Shown here: piece after piece, positions 17,068-25,434 of the stretch
Layout of the letters: the number at the start of each line of letters is the position of its first letter
How positions within the stretch are numbered: position 1 is the first letter of the stretch
DNA from: Pseudomaricurvus alcaniphilus
GTDB taxonomy: Bacteria; Pseudomonadota; Gammaproteobacteria; Pseudomonadales; Cellvibrionaceae
NCBI RefSeq assembly: GCF_011440395.1
Contig: NZ_JAAOIX010000016.1
Span: 1-46,666, forward strand
DNA length: 46,666 bases
Direction of reading: 5' to 3'
Program-made: the position numbers and the translations under genes
Notes under the pieces: model-generated
Seen by the model: only the letters and a program-made list of their open reading frames with translations
Told to the model about the DNA's origin: nothing
Databases searched by the model: none

Positions 17068-17417
17068 TATTTTTTAGCCTTTAAGTAATCAACCAACAAA
17101 TCTAACTCTGCATTCGAGATTTCTGTAGCCCTGAAAGCTGGCATAATCATCACTCCATTGCGTACATAGTATCTAATGAACTCTGCAGACATATCTGTAC
17201 GCTCTTCAAGAGCTGCAGGAAGATTTCCATCGTATTTAATCGCTAATGACGCTGTCCCAGGCATGCGTTCTCTTTTCCCATGACAAATACCACACCACTT
17301 ATCAAATACTTTCTTACCTTCCTGTTCCTCACTCGAAGAGTTCGCAGAGATAGAGACAAAACTAACCAAAGTTGAAAGAAAAAAAATTAGTAGAGATTTA
17401 GAATTTACCGCACTCAT
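17067..17417 (-). CDS. Class I cytochrome c, electron acceptor of the adjacent flavoprotein
   Basis: 116-residue exported c-type cytochrome. A signal peptide (LLIFFLSTLVSFVSISANSS) precedes a single CxxCH haem site (KWCGICHGK), and the distal Met is likely in NGVMIMPAFRATEIS. This matches the PchC-type small subunit of p-cresol methylhydroxylase. The start overlaps the stop of the large-subunit gene (ATGA), the expected arrangement for a two-subunit flavocytochrome. It would pass electrons from the flavin to the periplasmic respiratory chain. Confidence 0.9.
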   Translation of the reverse strand: MSAVNSKSLLIFFLSTLVSFVSISANSSSEEQEGKKVFDKWCGICHGKRERMPGTASLAIKYDGNLPAALEERTDMSAEFIRYYVRNGVMIMPAFRATEISNAELDLLVDYLKAKK

Positions 17418-19090
17418 TTTTTATCTCCCCTTAAATGCTTTGGCCATATTCCATAGCGACCTGGTGACAAAATACCTTTTGGATCGACTGCATCTTTGAT
17501 CGTTTCAGATAAGCGTAACAAGCTATTATTGTTGTGAGAGTAAAGTCCAACTGCTTGATCTTGAAATTCAGGGTGACATCTATATTCACCCCACCCATGT
17601 TCAGCCGCGATATCGAGTAGCGTTCTATATGCTTTAATAGAAGCTTTATTCATTGCTACATCATCTGTAATTGGAAAGCCGAGTATGAACAAAAAAGTTC
17701 GTTCAAAGAATGGGGCTGGTAATGCAAAAGGTCTTAGGTTCCAAATTGGTATATCCTGTAGAGCAGACATATTACGATGAGCTTTTTCAAAAACGCTATT
17801 TGCTTCCAATATTCCTTCAGCGCTTTGGGGAATAACAGGTGAAAACCACATATGCCCACGCATCGGATGCGGATTACCACCTGCGCGGGTACCCATACCA
17901 AAGAAGTCCATATTTGGAACACCAGCATCTTGGGGATAAAAAGTCCACTCATCTGCTGCTTTTTTAGGATCAGTTTGGATTGGGCCAGATTTAAAACCTA
18001 CGCCTTTAATTTTATTTAAAGCCAAGTCTTGTATTGCTTCCCACTGGGCTTGTATAACTTTTTTAGGCCCATAAAACTTAAGATGTAAATTCCAGTATGG
18101 GATTTTATTATTTAGACCATAACGCTGTAAGTCGGCTGAATAGCCAACACTTGCTTTCGCTATTAAGTCAACATGTTCTTTTCTTAATTGTGGAGGGCCT
18201 TCATAGAATGCATCAACTAAATGTTTCACGTAATTGCTGATGCCCAATAATGGACTACCTAACTCCGGAGCACCTGGTGCTAAACCGCTGTTCTCGGCAT
18301 ATTTGAGCAACTCTACAATCTCATGTAGATCATCGTATAGCGGTGCTGTAACAACACCTTGCATGAAAGCTTCGGGCTGAGGCATCAGCCAAATTCCCAT
18401 CTTGGTGACTACACCAAAGTTCGATTGAGAAAAAATACCATCTAAAACAGGCCCCATACCCATCTTAAATTGAGCCCAAGTTTTAGAACCCGGCATAGCT
18501 CCCATTCCTGTACGCACTGCCTCGCCATTAGGCAAAACAACTTCAAGCCCGCAGTGAGAGTCAAAATGGTTGCGGAATCGCGATGCTGTGTGTCCAACAC
18601 CATGATCTAAGGCGTTACCCATGACACTTCCCCAGCCAGGATCAGCTACATCTAGCCATAACTTCAGACCTCGTTCTTGAATATAATTATAAAGATCGAA
18701 ATAACTGACACCTGGCTCGACTATAGCGTAAGCATTACTCTCATTTACTTCGATAATTTTATTCATCCGCTTTAAGTCAAGTACCACGCTTCCAGACTGG
18801 TTAGGAGCAGCTCCGCCATAGCCAAGATTCTTACCAGTAGATATTGTATACAGCGGAATTTCGTACTTATTCGCTACACGAACGATTGATTGCACTTCAT
18901 CAACAGATGCTGGAGCAACTGCAGCCGATGGACTTCTATCTTCGAATGTAGCTCTCAAGGGCGAGTATGCATCGCGATATGGAAACAAGTCTTCATCTTT
19001 GGTAAAGACCCATTCTTTGCCAACAATAAGAGCAAAACTGTCAAGCGCAGCTATGAAATCAGTTTGGGAAACATTTACAGGCATTTTCAT
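17414..19090 (-). CDS. VAO/PCMH-family flavoprotein (4-alkylphenol, eugenol or lignan hydroxylase type)
   Basis: 558-residue FAD-linked oxidase. The PP-loop region (YTISTGKNLGYGGAAPNQSG) and the family core (VLDHGVGHTASRFRNH with FGVVTKMGIWLMPQPEAFMQ) are those of p-cresol methylhydroxylase, eugenol hydroxylase and vanillyl-alcohol oxidase. The C-terminus (DPKGILSPGRYGIWP) is also typical. With the adjacent cytochrome c it would be a flavocytochrome that adds water to a quinone methide, hydroxylating the benzylic carbon of a para-substituted phenol. No export signal is seen; the related PCMH large subunit travels with its partner. Pinoresinol hydroxylase also belongs to this group, so a lignan is one of several possible substrates. 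Confidence 0.88.
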   Translation of the reverse strand: MKMPVNVSQTDFIAALDSFALIVGKEWVFTKDEDLFPYRDAYSPLRATFEDRSPSAAVAPASVDEVQSIVRVANKYEIPLYTISTGKNLGYGGAAPNQSGSVVLDLKRMNKIIEVNESNAYAIVEPGVSYFDLYNYIQERGLKLWLDVADPGWGSVMGNALDHGVGHTASRFRNHFDSHCGLEVVLPNGEAVRTGMGAMPGSKTWAQFKMGMGPVLDGIFSQSNFGVVTKMGIWLMPQPEAFMQGVVTAPLYDDLHEIVELLKYAENSGLAPGAPELGSPLLGISNYVKHLVDAFYEGPPQLRKEHVDLIAKASVGYSADLQRYGLNNKIPYWNLHLKFYGPKKVIQAQWEAIQDLALNKIKGVGFKSGPIQTDPKKAADEWTFYPQDAGVPNMDFFGMGTRAGGNPHPMRGHMWFSPVIPQSAEGILEANSVFEKAHRNMSALQDIPIWNLRPFALPAPFFERTFLFILGFPITDDVAMNKASIKAYRTLLDIAAEHGWGEYRCHPEFQDQAVGLYSHNNNSLLRLSETIKDAVDPKGILSPGRYGIWPKHLRGDKK

Positions 19091-19094
19091 ATTC

Positions 19095-19538
19095 TTACTC
19101 TATGACCCAAGAAACATTTGAGAAATATTCACCATAAGCAATTTCATACTGCTCCAGAATAAATGCACGTCGTGATTGACTTCGCGCCTGTTCAGCTAAG
19201 CACTGAAACACCTCATAGCTTGTCAATCCTACAACTATAGAACCGCTCTCTTCCCAAATAGGCCTGAGCGATTTTTGCCATAGCTTCGTTATACCATCTG
19301 TTACTTCCAGACGCTTACTACCGTTTTTTATATAGACATAACCAAAGTCTAAGCTCTCTGCAAGCCTCTTATCTGTAACTGCATACTGGACATTCCATAT
19401 TCGCTTATCCTGATTCAGTTTACTCTCGATCGCCGCCAAAGCAGGAGTTACAGCAATTGCACTTAGTGTAGAAACCCCTCCTAGAGTTAAAAGAAATTGC
19501 CTACGTCTCATTTCTTTCTTCATAATATCCCTAAACAT
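19095..19538 (-). CDS. Tat-exported small protein of unknown function
   Basis: 147 residues, start chosen at ATG 19538 because AAGGAG sits five bases upstream. The N-terminus MKKEMRRRQFLLTLGG followed by a hydrophobic run ending ALA is a twin-arginine signal with a cleavage site near residue 35. The mature part (about 110 residues) has no motif I recognise; it contains QYAVTDKRLAESLDFGYVYI and LVVGLTSYEVFQ-like stretches and one Cys. It is the first gene of the operon and lies 4 bp before the flavoprotein gene. Since the flavoprotein lacks its own export signal, this protein could be an escort or assembly factor that takes folded flavoprotein through Tat. That is inference. Confidence 0.75.
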   Translation of the reverse strand: MFRDIMKKEMRRRQFLLTLGGVSTLSAIAVTPALAAIESKLNQDKRIWNVQYAVTDKRLAESLDFGYVYIKNGSKRLEVTDGITKLWQKSLRPIWEESGSIVVGLTSYEVFQCLAEQARSQSRRAFILEQYEIAYGEYFSNVSWVIE

Positions 19539-19668
19539 AATTACTCCTTAAATAGAGATTTGCCCTTGAGAACACTTGATTAGTTAGAATTGAAAAATTC
19601 AAGTAATCTGATAAGATTTTTTTAACATACCAATAAGAACCAATTATTATGATTATTATTTATAAATA

Positions 19669-19696
19669 AGTATACAGAACGTATCGTATCGGTCAA
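19669..19696 (-). promoter_or_regulatory. Promoter of the PCMH-type operon with ATACGNNNCGTAT-type operator
   Basis: On the minus strand TTGACC (19691-19696), a 16-bp spacer and TATACT (19669-19674) make a good sigma70 promoter, about 130 bp upstream of the Tat-protein start. The imperfect palindrome ATACAGAACGTAT (19672-19684) lies across the spacer and -10 box. It matches the sites at 25368, 34455 and 44189. A second half-site (CGTATC) follows directly, giving CGTATCGTATC. Confidence 0.65.
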
Positions 19697-19861
19697 CCCT
19701 CAATAAAAACATTGCCTAAACTATTTTTTTACTATTATATGGCAACAATTCCACCGCAATACTTTTTGAGGTCGGTGTCGAGCTAAAATCACCCACACTG
19801 TCTAACTGTACTGGTCAACAAAAACCGGACATTAAATATTTAGAACTTATCGGCTAACGCG

Positions 19862-20749
19862 CTACGCTAGTTTTCCACCAAACTGAGCCGCCGAACCTGC
19901 TCGGTTCGAGCAGAACCGACTGCTCATTTTGCCGGTCATTTTTCCCGGCTTCTCGTATGCCACTGGCGATAGGTCACCGTTAGCCGTATGCAGCCGTTCA
20001 ACATTGTAGTAACGCATATAGCGAGCCACATCGGCCCTCATATGGTCACGTGTAGGTTGAGTAATCTTCAAAATCCAATCGTGCTTAAGGCTGCCGAAAA
20101 ATCGTTCAACAACAGCGTTATCCCAGCAAGCTCCTACATCTCCCATACTCGCTCGCATACGATAGCTGGATAACAACTTTCGATAATGCTTACTCGTATA
20201 CTGTGAACCACGATCACTGTGGAACACCAATCCCGCAGGTGGCTGCCGTAAGTTATATGCCTTGATCAATGCCTTGCTCACCAAATCCGATCTCATGCGC
20301 TTATCAATATGCCAGCCGACAATACGGCGCGAATACAGATCCATCACAATAGCCAGGTACATCCAGCCTTCACCGGTTTTAAGATACGTCACGTCACCGG
20401 CCCACACTTGGTTCATGCCAAGCGGTGTAAAGTTTTGATTCAATAAGTTATCGGCCACAGCATCGCTGGCTCTCCGCTTAGTCGTTACTTTGTATGCGAG
20501 ACGTTGAGTTACATAAAGTCCAAGCTTTTTCATCAAATTTCGTACCCGATAGCGGCCAATGGAAAAGCCTTTTTCGCTTAATTTCTTCATCATCTCACGA
20601 CTACCGAGGCTGCTTCGGCTTTGCTCAAACAGACGCTTCATAGTCCGATACAAACGAAGTGTATCCTCGGTAATTCGTTTAGTAGGACGCTTTCGCCAAT
20701 CGTAGAACGCCGTGGTGCCAACACCCATAACCTGACACAGCATCACCAC
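19862..20749 (-). CDS. IS3-family transposase OrfB (DDE integrase domain)
   Basis: 295 residues counted from an internal Met; in the native fusion the frame begins upstream and reads NEVKYDFIDQKSS, typical of IS3 OrfB. An HTH_21-like region (RYRVRNLMKKLGLYV) is followed by the integrase core. The DDE residues are seen in WAGDVTYLKT (Asp), VFHSDRGSQYTS (Asp) and NAVVERFFGSLKHD (Glu). It is expressed as an OrfAB fusion by -1 frameshifting. The catalytic residues are all present, so the element may be active. Confidence 0.93.
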   Translation of the reverse strand: MVMLCQVMGVGTTAFYDWRKRPTKRITEDTLRLYRTMKRLFEQSRSSLGSREMMKKLSEKGFSIGRYRVRNLMKKLGLYVTQRLAYKVTTKRRASDAVADNLLNQNFTPLGMNQVWAGDVTYLKTGEGWMYLAIVMDLYSRRIVGWHIDKRMRSDLVSKALIKAYNLRQPPAGLVFHSDRGSQYTSKHYRKLLSSYRMRASMGDVGACWDNAVVERFFGSLKHDWILKITQPTRDHMRADVARYMRYYNVERLHTANGDLSPVAYEKPGKMTGKMSSRFCSNRAGSAAQFGGKLA

Positions 20750-20787
20750 CGGAAAGCGCGAGGATTTTTGATCGATGAAGTCGTACT

Positions 20788-21078
20788 TTACTTCATTTCT
20801 TTCGCGAAGAAGGCACTGGCCTTTTTTAAAATCTCTTTCTCCATACGCAGGTCTTTAACTTCCTTGCGCAAGCGCTTCAACTCAGCCCGCTCATCTTCAA
20901 CCAGAACTTTTCCCTCTAGCTCGGCTTCAACCTTTTCCTTCCACTTATAGAGCATGTTGGTAGCAATCCCCAAGGATTTAGCCGCCTCTGGCACTGAATA
21001 GCCTTGATCTCGAACCAGCGCTACAGCTTCTTCCTTAAACTCTTTGGGGTACTGTCTGTACGTGCGTTTTTGCTTCAT
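20788..21078 (-). CDS. IS3-family OrfA (HTH DNA-binding protein)
   Basis: 96 residues with an HTH (KEFKEEAVALVRDQGYSVPEAAKSLGIATN) and a C-terminal leucine-rich coiled coil (ELKRLRKEVKDLRMEKEILKKA), as in IS3-family OrfA. A slippery heptamer A-AAA-AAG lies near its end on the minus strand (20821-20827), a classic site for -1 frameshifting into OrfB. The ORF ends within the upstream extension of the orfB frame. Confidence 0.93.
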   Translation of the reverse strand: MKQKRTYRQYPKEFKEEAVALVRDQGYSVPEAAKSLGIATNMLYKWKEKVEAELEGKVLVEDERAELKRLRKEVKDLRMEKEILKKASAFFAKEMK

Positions 21079-21140
21079 GATGACACCTCAATCGTTGACT
21101 GGTATTGTCTCTTATTAATGTGTCCGGCGCCATTAGACCA

Positions 21141-22015
21141 CTACACACCTGAATACCTGTCTGATGATAAATCTCATTCAACTCTTTATTGTCTTGATCT
21201 TGGCCTCGACCTATCCAATAAAAATATAGAGAAGTCTTGGAGTCAACCGGAGTCATTATGTGAAAAGCGAGATTATCCTGCCCTTTGCCCTCTGGATTAC
21301 CCGTCGGGTAATTCTTAAAGTTCAACCACATGGTACTCGGTGGAGTCCAACGAACATTTATATTGAAATCCACCAACTGATTCTCTTCGAAAGCCGATGC
21401 CAACAACGGCAGTGGCTTTTCTTTTTCACAGAACCAGCTGACACGAATCTCTTTCTCGTCCTGTTCCAGCGATTGCTTAGCACGCGTCGCCGAACCACCA
21501 CCTACAGTTTCCGGATGTAGATAATCGCCATGACTAAGATCAAGAATATTGTCACTCAACAATTGAAAATTAGCTTTAACCTCCAAGACACCACTGGCTT
21601 GCGCCGTTTCTGGGTATTTTTCCACATCGCCCAAATCGTCAGAGATCAAGCTAGGATCTGCTTTACTGGGATCACCCAACCAAACCCATACGCCACGATA
21701 CCTATGACAGACAGGAAAGGTTTTTAAACACATTTTTTCAGTAATTGGCCCGTGTGGATTCTCCAAACATTCCCCCTTACTGTTAAATTTTAATCCATGA
21801 TACCCACAGGCAACTTCTTTGTTACACTCGCTAAAGCGGCCTTTGGACAAGAGAGCAAATCGGTAGGGACAGCGATCCAGAAGGGCTGCCATGTTTCCTT
21901 CTTCATCGCACATAAGTAGCAAAGGCTGTTCGGCTATGGTACGTGCAAGATGCTCACCTCTTGGCAATTCCTTCTCCCAGGCAGCCAGATACCAGCAATT
22001 CAGGGGTAAATTCAT
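21141..22015 (-). pseudogene. Rieske non-haem iron oxygenase, truncated by IS and with altered cluster ligand
   Basis: About 290 residues of a VanA/dicamba-monooxygenase-type Rieske oxygenase. The mononuclear iron motif (LDLSHGDYLHPETVGG) is intact. The Rieske motif should read CxH...CxxH but has CPYR (residues 49-52) followed by CGYHG, so the first His ligand is Tyr (codon TAC, 21863-21865). The reading frame runs into the IS3 element at 21140, removing the C-terminal roughly 50 residues. Both defects indicate a dead gene. It is divergent from the HxlR-type regulator and may once have partnered the VanB-like reductase at 33293. Confidence 0.88.
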
Positions 22016-22158
22016 TATTCAGCTCCTCTAGTTTGTATTTTCTAATTGAGAGAGGTTTAGTGTAATGTGCATAAAATAGTATGAAAATCAGGCACAATTT
22101 TGTTCTCAGCAGTGATACATAAATAATTCGAACACTCATACCTACATACAAGCACATT

Positions 22159-22719
22159 ATGAAAAAGAAAAATCCTAGAAAATCAAATAGTAACGACACA
22201 AACATATCAATTGAAAACCCTACACGTGAGGAGGATCTACGATTAATAACTGAACGTCTTGAAAAAATACTCTCCAATAGAGGGACCAGATCAATCGCTT
22301 CAGGATCAATCAGTCACATCAAACATATAGCAGCGCTGCAGGTACACTACGGAGGCGGAGAAAGAGGTAATATAATATCTGCAATTCTTTCCCTATTCGG
22401 CAACTATTGGTCAAGTGCCATCCTCACTATCCTTCAGCAAGGAGAGCTTCGACCATCAACTGTGCGGCGCATATTTTCAACACTCACGCCGCAACAACCA
22501 ATATCACAACGTATGCTTACTTATAACCTACGGCTACTTGAAGAATATGGGCTGGTTGAAAGGACTGTTTTACCCTCGCGTTTAGCACATGTTGAATATC
22601 GTCTTACCAAACCAGGTAGGGAAATCAGTACTTTGATTGATGAGGTTATTCAATGTATCACTGAAAATTCGGAATACATCATCAATGCGATGGAAAATGT
22701 TGCTGAAAAATCAATCTAA
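22159..22719 (+). CDS. HxlR-type winged-helix regulator
   Basis: 186 residues. After a hydrophilic N-terminal extension of about 85 residues comes an HxlR-like winged helix: GNYWSSAILTILQQGELRPS, then ISQRMLTYNLRLLEEYGLVE and the wing HVEYRLTKPGRE. Classical HxlR members have a Cys near the N-terminus and act as redox or aldehyde sensors; none is seen here. It lies between the two Rieske oxygenase genes, divergent from the broken one and upstream of the intact one (gap of about 200 bp), so it probably controls one or both. The long N-terminal extension is unusual. Confidence 0.78.
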   Translation: MKKKNPRKSNSNDTNISIENPTREEDLRLITERLEKILSNRGTRSIASGSISHIKHIAALQVHYGGGERGNIISAILSLFGNYWSSAILTILQQGELRPSTVRRIFSTLTPQQPISQRMLTYNLRLLEEYGLVERTVLPSRLAHVEYRLTKPGREISTLIDEVIQCITENSEYIINAMENVAEKSI

Positions 22720-22923
22720 AAAAATAAGAGTGATGAATTTTTAGATTTAAGCCCACTTAATCTTCCGGCCTTAAAAGGCAGAGTTTCGAAGCGTTGCTAC
22801 GCACCCCCCCGCGCAACTGAAAAGTACATTTATCAAGTAGAATATGACATTTTCAATTTCTCTACCCGGACACATAATATAGGTCAACACATACCAACAA
22901 GATGATAAAGCATGGGAGTCTGT

Positions 22924-24003
22924 ATGAGCCAAGAGCGATATTTTTTAGAAAACACCTGGTACGCCGCTGCCTGGGAATGGGAGGTTGAAAAAGCCGACAA
23001 CAAGCTTGCCCGGACTATCTGCGACATTCCCCTGGTATTTTACAAATCCGAAACAGAAGGCTACGTAGCGCTGGATAACCGCTGCTGCCATCGTGCGGCG
23101 CCACTGTCTCTTGGCCGTGTAGAAGGTAACTGCCTGCGCTGCATGTATCACGGCATGCTGTTTAACCCGGAAGGCAAAGTTGTAAATATTCCAGGCCAGG
23201 ATCATATTGCCAGCACAATGGCGGTTCGCAGCTACCGGGTCTCTGCTAAAGGCGGCTTGATCTGGATATGGATGGGCGATCCCGCACTGGCCGATGAAAA
23301 TGATATCCACGATTTCGCTCCCCTCAGCCAGCCAGACGAATGGCGAGGCTTTGATCGTGGCGACTATCTGCACTATGACGCCAACTGGTTGCTGATTGTC
23401 GACAACCTCAGCGACTTCTCTCACGTAGCATTTGTTCACGCCAATACGCTGGGTGGTTCAGAAGCCTATGCCTACGACACCAATATTGAAAATCTGGAAA
23501 AAGTGGACAACGGTTTTCGCGCCGTGCGCTGGCACCACGACAGTCTGCCACCACCCTTCCACAAAAAGGTCATTCCTGAAGCTGAACACGATACCCCGAT
23601 TGATCGCTGCAACTCTATGGCCATGTATATCCCAGGCGTTTTCCTGATGGAAACCCTGTTTGCGCCGGCAGGCTGGAGCGAAAAAGACAATGATCGCAGC
23701 CAGTGTCGTGAGTACCGTAACTGCCAGTTTATGACCCCGGAAACCCGCAATACCACGCACTTCTTCTGGGATTACCTGCACAACCGTGACCGCGACAATC
23801 CAGCAATCACCCAATCGCTGAAAGAATCTTTTATCGAAGAGCAGCAGAAGCTTTTGGTGAAAAGCCCAGACTTTGTACCGCGTTCCTTCTCCGCCGACGA
23901 AGCTTTTACGCATTTCAGAATGCGCTGGAAAGCCAAACTAAGCGAAGAAAATAACAATAATCCGTTACCGGAGCCGAAAGAAAACAAGCGACGAATTCTG
24001 TAG
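22924..24003 (+). CDS. Rieske non-haem iron oxygenase, VanA/O-demethylase type
   Basis: About 359 residues from ATG 22924, chosen because GGGAG lies five bases upstream; an ATG 12 bp earlier is also in frame. The Rieske cluster motif is complete (NRCCHRAAPLS then RCMYHGMLF) and the mononuclear iron motif is DNLSDFSHVAFVHANTLGG. Domain order and length match vanillate O-demethylase oxygenases and relatives acting on aryl methyl ethers or carboxylates. No reductase is adjacent; the VanB-type reductase at 33293 is the best in-window partner. A strong bidirectional terminator follows the stop. The substrate is unknown. Confidence 0.88.
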   Translation: MSQERYFLENTWYAAAWEWEVEKADNKLARTICDIPLVFYKSETEGYVALDNRCCHRAAPLSLGRVEGNCLRCMYHGMLFNPEGKVVNIPGQDHIASTMAVRSYRVSAKGGLIWIWMGDPALADENDIHDFAPLSQPDEWRGFDRGDYLHYDANWLLIVDNLSDFSHVAFVHANTLGGSEAYAYDTNIENLEKVDNGFRAVRWHHDSLPPPFHKKVIPEAEHDTPIDRCNSMAMYIPGVFLMETLFAPAGWSEKDNDRSQCREYRNCQFMTPETRNTTHFFWDYLHNRDRDNPAITQSLKESFIEEQQKLLVKSPDFVPRSFSADEAFTHFRMRWKAKLSEENNNNPLPEPKENKRRIL

Positions 24004-24016
24004 TCGTTTAACCATT

Positions 24017-24060
24017 CAAATAAAAGAAAGGCCTCCAATATCGGGCCTTTCTTTTATTTG
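24017..24060. terminator. Bidirectional terminator between Rieske oxygenase and MFS genes
   Basis: A perfect 17-bp inverted repeat, CAAATAAAAGAAAGGCC (24017-24033) and GGCCTTTCTTTTATTTG (24044-24060), with a 10-base loop. It lies between convergent genes ending at 24003 (plus) and 24115 (minus) and gives T-rich 3' ends on both strands. Confidence 0.93.
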
Positions 24061-24114
24061 GCACGCACTGGCATCTAGGAGTGCGCTCCAATTAAGCACA
24101 GTTGCAAAAACGCC

Positions 24115-25314
24115 TTAGCCGCTGACTGCACACACTTCCCGCGGACGCCCTCGCTCCGTCACTAAAGCAATAACGCCGGCAGTTACCATGGCCAAACACG
24201 CAAACAGCAGCCATGATTCATAACTCCCGCTATAGTCAAACAAAAACCCGCCTAACAGAGGCCCAAAGCCACCACCGATAACGTGGATTGAAAAAATAAC
24301 ACCATATGCGGTACCGAATTGGCTTACATGAAATCGACGACCAACAAGAAAGGCTAGCAGGTCGGCTTCCGTACCCAGGCCAAACCCCACCAAAATAGCG
24401 CCGATGTAGAGAAGCCGATTATCACCCAGCCATAAAACACCCATACCGAACGCTGACAAGGCGAGCAATATCGCGATTACAATACCTGGATCAATAATAT
24501 CTAGCAAAAACCCGGTAATAATGCGACCACCGAAAATTGCCACACCCAATAAGCCGGCAAACGAGCCCGCTTCGGCCAGCGTCATACCGCGATCGGTCAG
24601 CATGGCGACAAAATGGTAGGTGGTACCGAGTACAGCAATAGACGCGAGAAATATCAGCGCACTGATTGTATATAACGCAGGATTAGCCAACACCTTTAAT
24701 AATTGGCTACTGGATTTGTTGTGCATTTTCTTGATTTGGGCTTCACTGCTTCGTAATAACAAACCCGCCAGCAAGGCCATGCAGACAGTTACTGTGGCCA
24801 ATGCCAAATACCCGGCTCGCCAGCCATATTGCTCGATAAATGCTGAAAGCAAGGGTGGCATAACCACCGCACCTACACCCACACCTGACATCGCAAGCCC
24901 GAGTGCAAGCCCGCGGTGCTGTACAAAATGTGTAACCACCACATGGTTATATGACAGAGGCGTAGAACCACAGCCGACAATACTCAGTACCAGCACAAGA
25001 ACAGCAAAACTTATCAAGCCAACCGTGAACAATCCAAGCATTGCAAAGCTCAATCCAAGTCCAATAGCAGACACAACACCTACCCGTACGGGCCCAAACC
25101 TATCCACCATTTGCCCTGTCACCGGGGCGGCAATTACCAGGCCAACCGTCAAAATCACCAGACTCAGAGAACCCTGGCTACGGGACCAGCCGAACTCGTC
25201 AACCAGCGGCCCGAGAAATAATCCTGCGGAGTAAAAATATAACGAGACAATACCTCCGCCTATTCCGATAAAGGCACCCAATAACCAGCGCCGCCCTTTG
25301 GTAAACTCACCCAT
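24115..25314 (-). CDS. MFS transporter, monocarboxylate-porter-like
   Basis: 399-residue protein with 12 predicted hydrophobic segments. The N-terminal GIVSLYFYSAGLFLGPLVDEFGWSRSQGSLSL and GQMVDRFGPVRVG are the helix 1 and loop 2-3 motifs of oxalate/formate-antiporter and monocarboxylate-porter relatives in the MFS. The second half shows GFLLDIIDPGIV and GTAYGVIFSIHVIGGGFGPLLGG. It is divergent from the TonB receptor at 25435, with an ATACG-type operator between them. Together they could import one substrate across outer and inner membranes. Confidence 0.87.
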   Translation of the reverse strand: MGEFTKGRRWLLGAFIGIGGGIVSLYFYSAGLFLGPLVDEFGWSRSQGSLSLVILTVGLVIAAPVTGQMVDRFGPVRVGVVSAIGLGLSFAMLGLFTVGLISFAVLVLVLSIVGCGSTPLSYNHVVVTHFVQHRGLALGLAMSGVGVGAVVMPPLLSAFIEQYGWRAGYLALATVTVCMALLAGLLLRSSEAQIKKMHNKSSSQLLKVLANPALYTISALIFLASIAVLGTTYHFVAMLTDRGMTLAEAGSFAGLLGVAIFGGRIITGFLLDIIDPGIVIAILLALSAFGMGVLWLGDNRLLYIGAILVGFGLGTEADLLAFLVGRRFHVSQFGTAYGVIFSIHVIGGGFGPLLGGFLFDYSGSYESWLLFACLAMVTAGVIALVTERGRPREVCAVSG

Positions 25315-25340
25315 TTCAACCGCTCCTATCTAAATTATTT

Positions 25341-25380
25341 ATGAAAGTATTATTAGCTTGCATTACTATACGAAACGTTT
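25341..25380 (+). promoter_or_regulatory. Divergent MFS/TonB-receptor control region with ATACGNNNCGT-type operator
   Basis: ATACGAAACGTTT at 25368-25380 matches the palindrome found at three other sites, with one changed base in the right arm (GTTT for GTAT). A weak sigma70 match (ATGAAA 25341-25346, 17-bp spacer, TACTAT 25364-25369) places the site immediately at the -10 box of the TonB receptor promoter. The MFS gene starts 54 bp away on the other strand. Confidence 0.5.
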
Positions 25381-25434
25381 ATTTTCGTAAACACAATAAC
25401 CATAATTAATCAACAAAACTGAGGAGCGTCGACC

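Larger units (their letters stand above)
19812..21140 (-). mobile_element. Intact IS3-family insertion sequence
   Basis: 1329-bp element with orfA and orfB on the minus strand. Imperfect terminal inverted repeats read inward are TGGTCAACAAAAACCGGACA (left) and TGGTCTAATGGCGCCGGACA (right), sharing TGGTC-x-A and CCGGACA. No convincing 3-5 bp target duplication is seen: the left flank ends GTAC and the right flank begins CTAC. It interrupts a Rieske oxygenase gene at its right side. A related remnant lies at 13158-13381 in the opposite orientation. Confidence 0.92.

Noticed and set aside
19805-21145. Target-site duplication flanking the intact IS3 element
   Set aside because: The flanks GTAC and CTAC do not match when aligned to the element ends, so no duplication can be claimed.
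24620-25234. 204-codon plus-strand frame inside the MFS gene
   Set aside because: The minus-strand frame has clear transporter helices; the antisense frame has low-complexity Ser/Thr/Pro composition with no recognisable domain.
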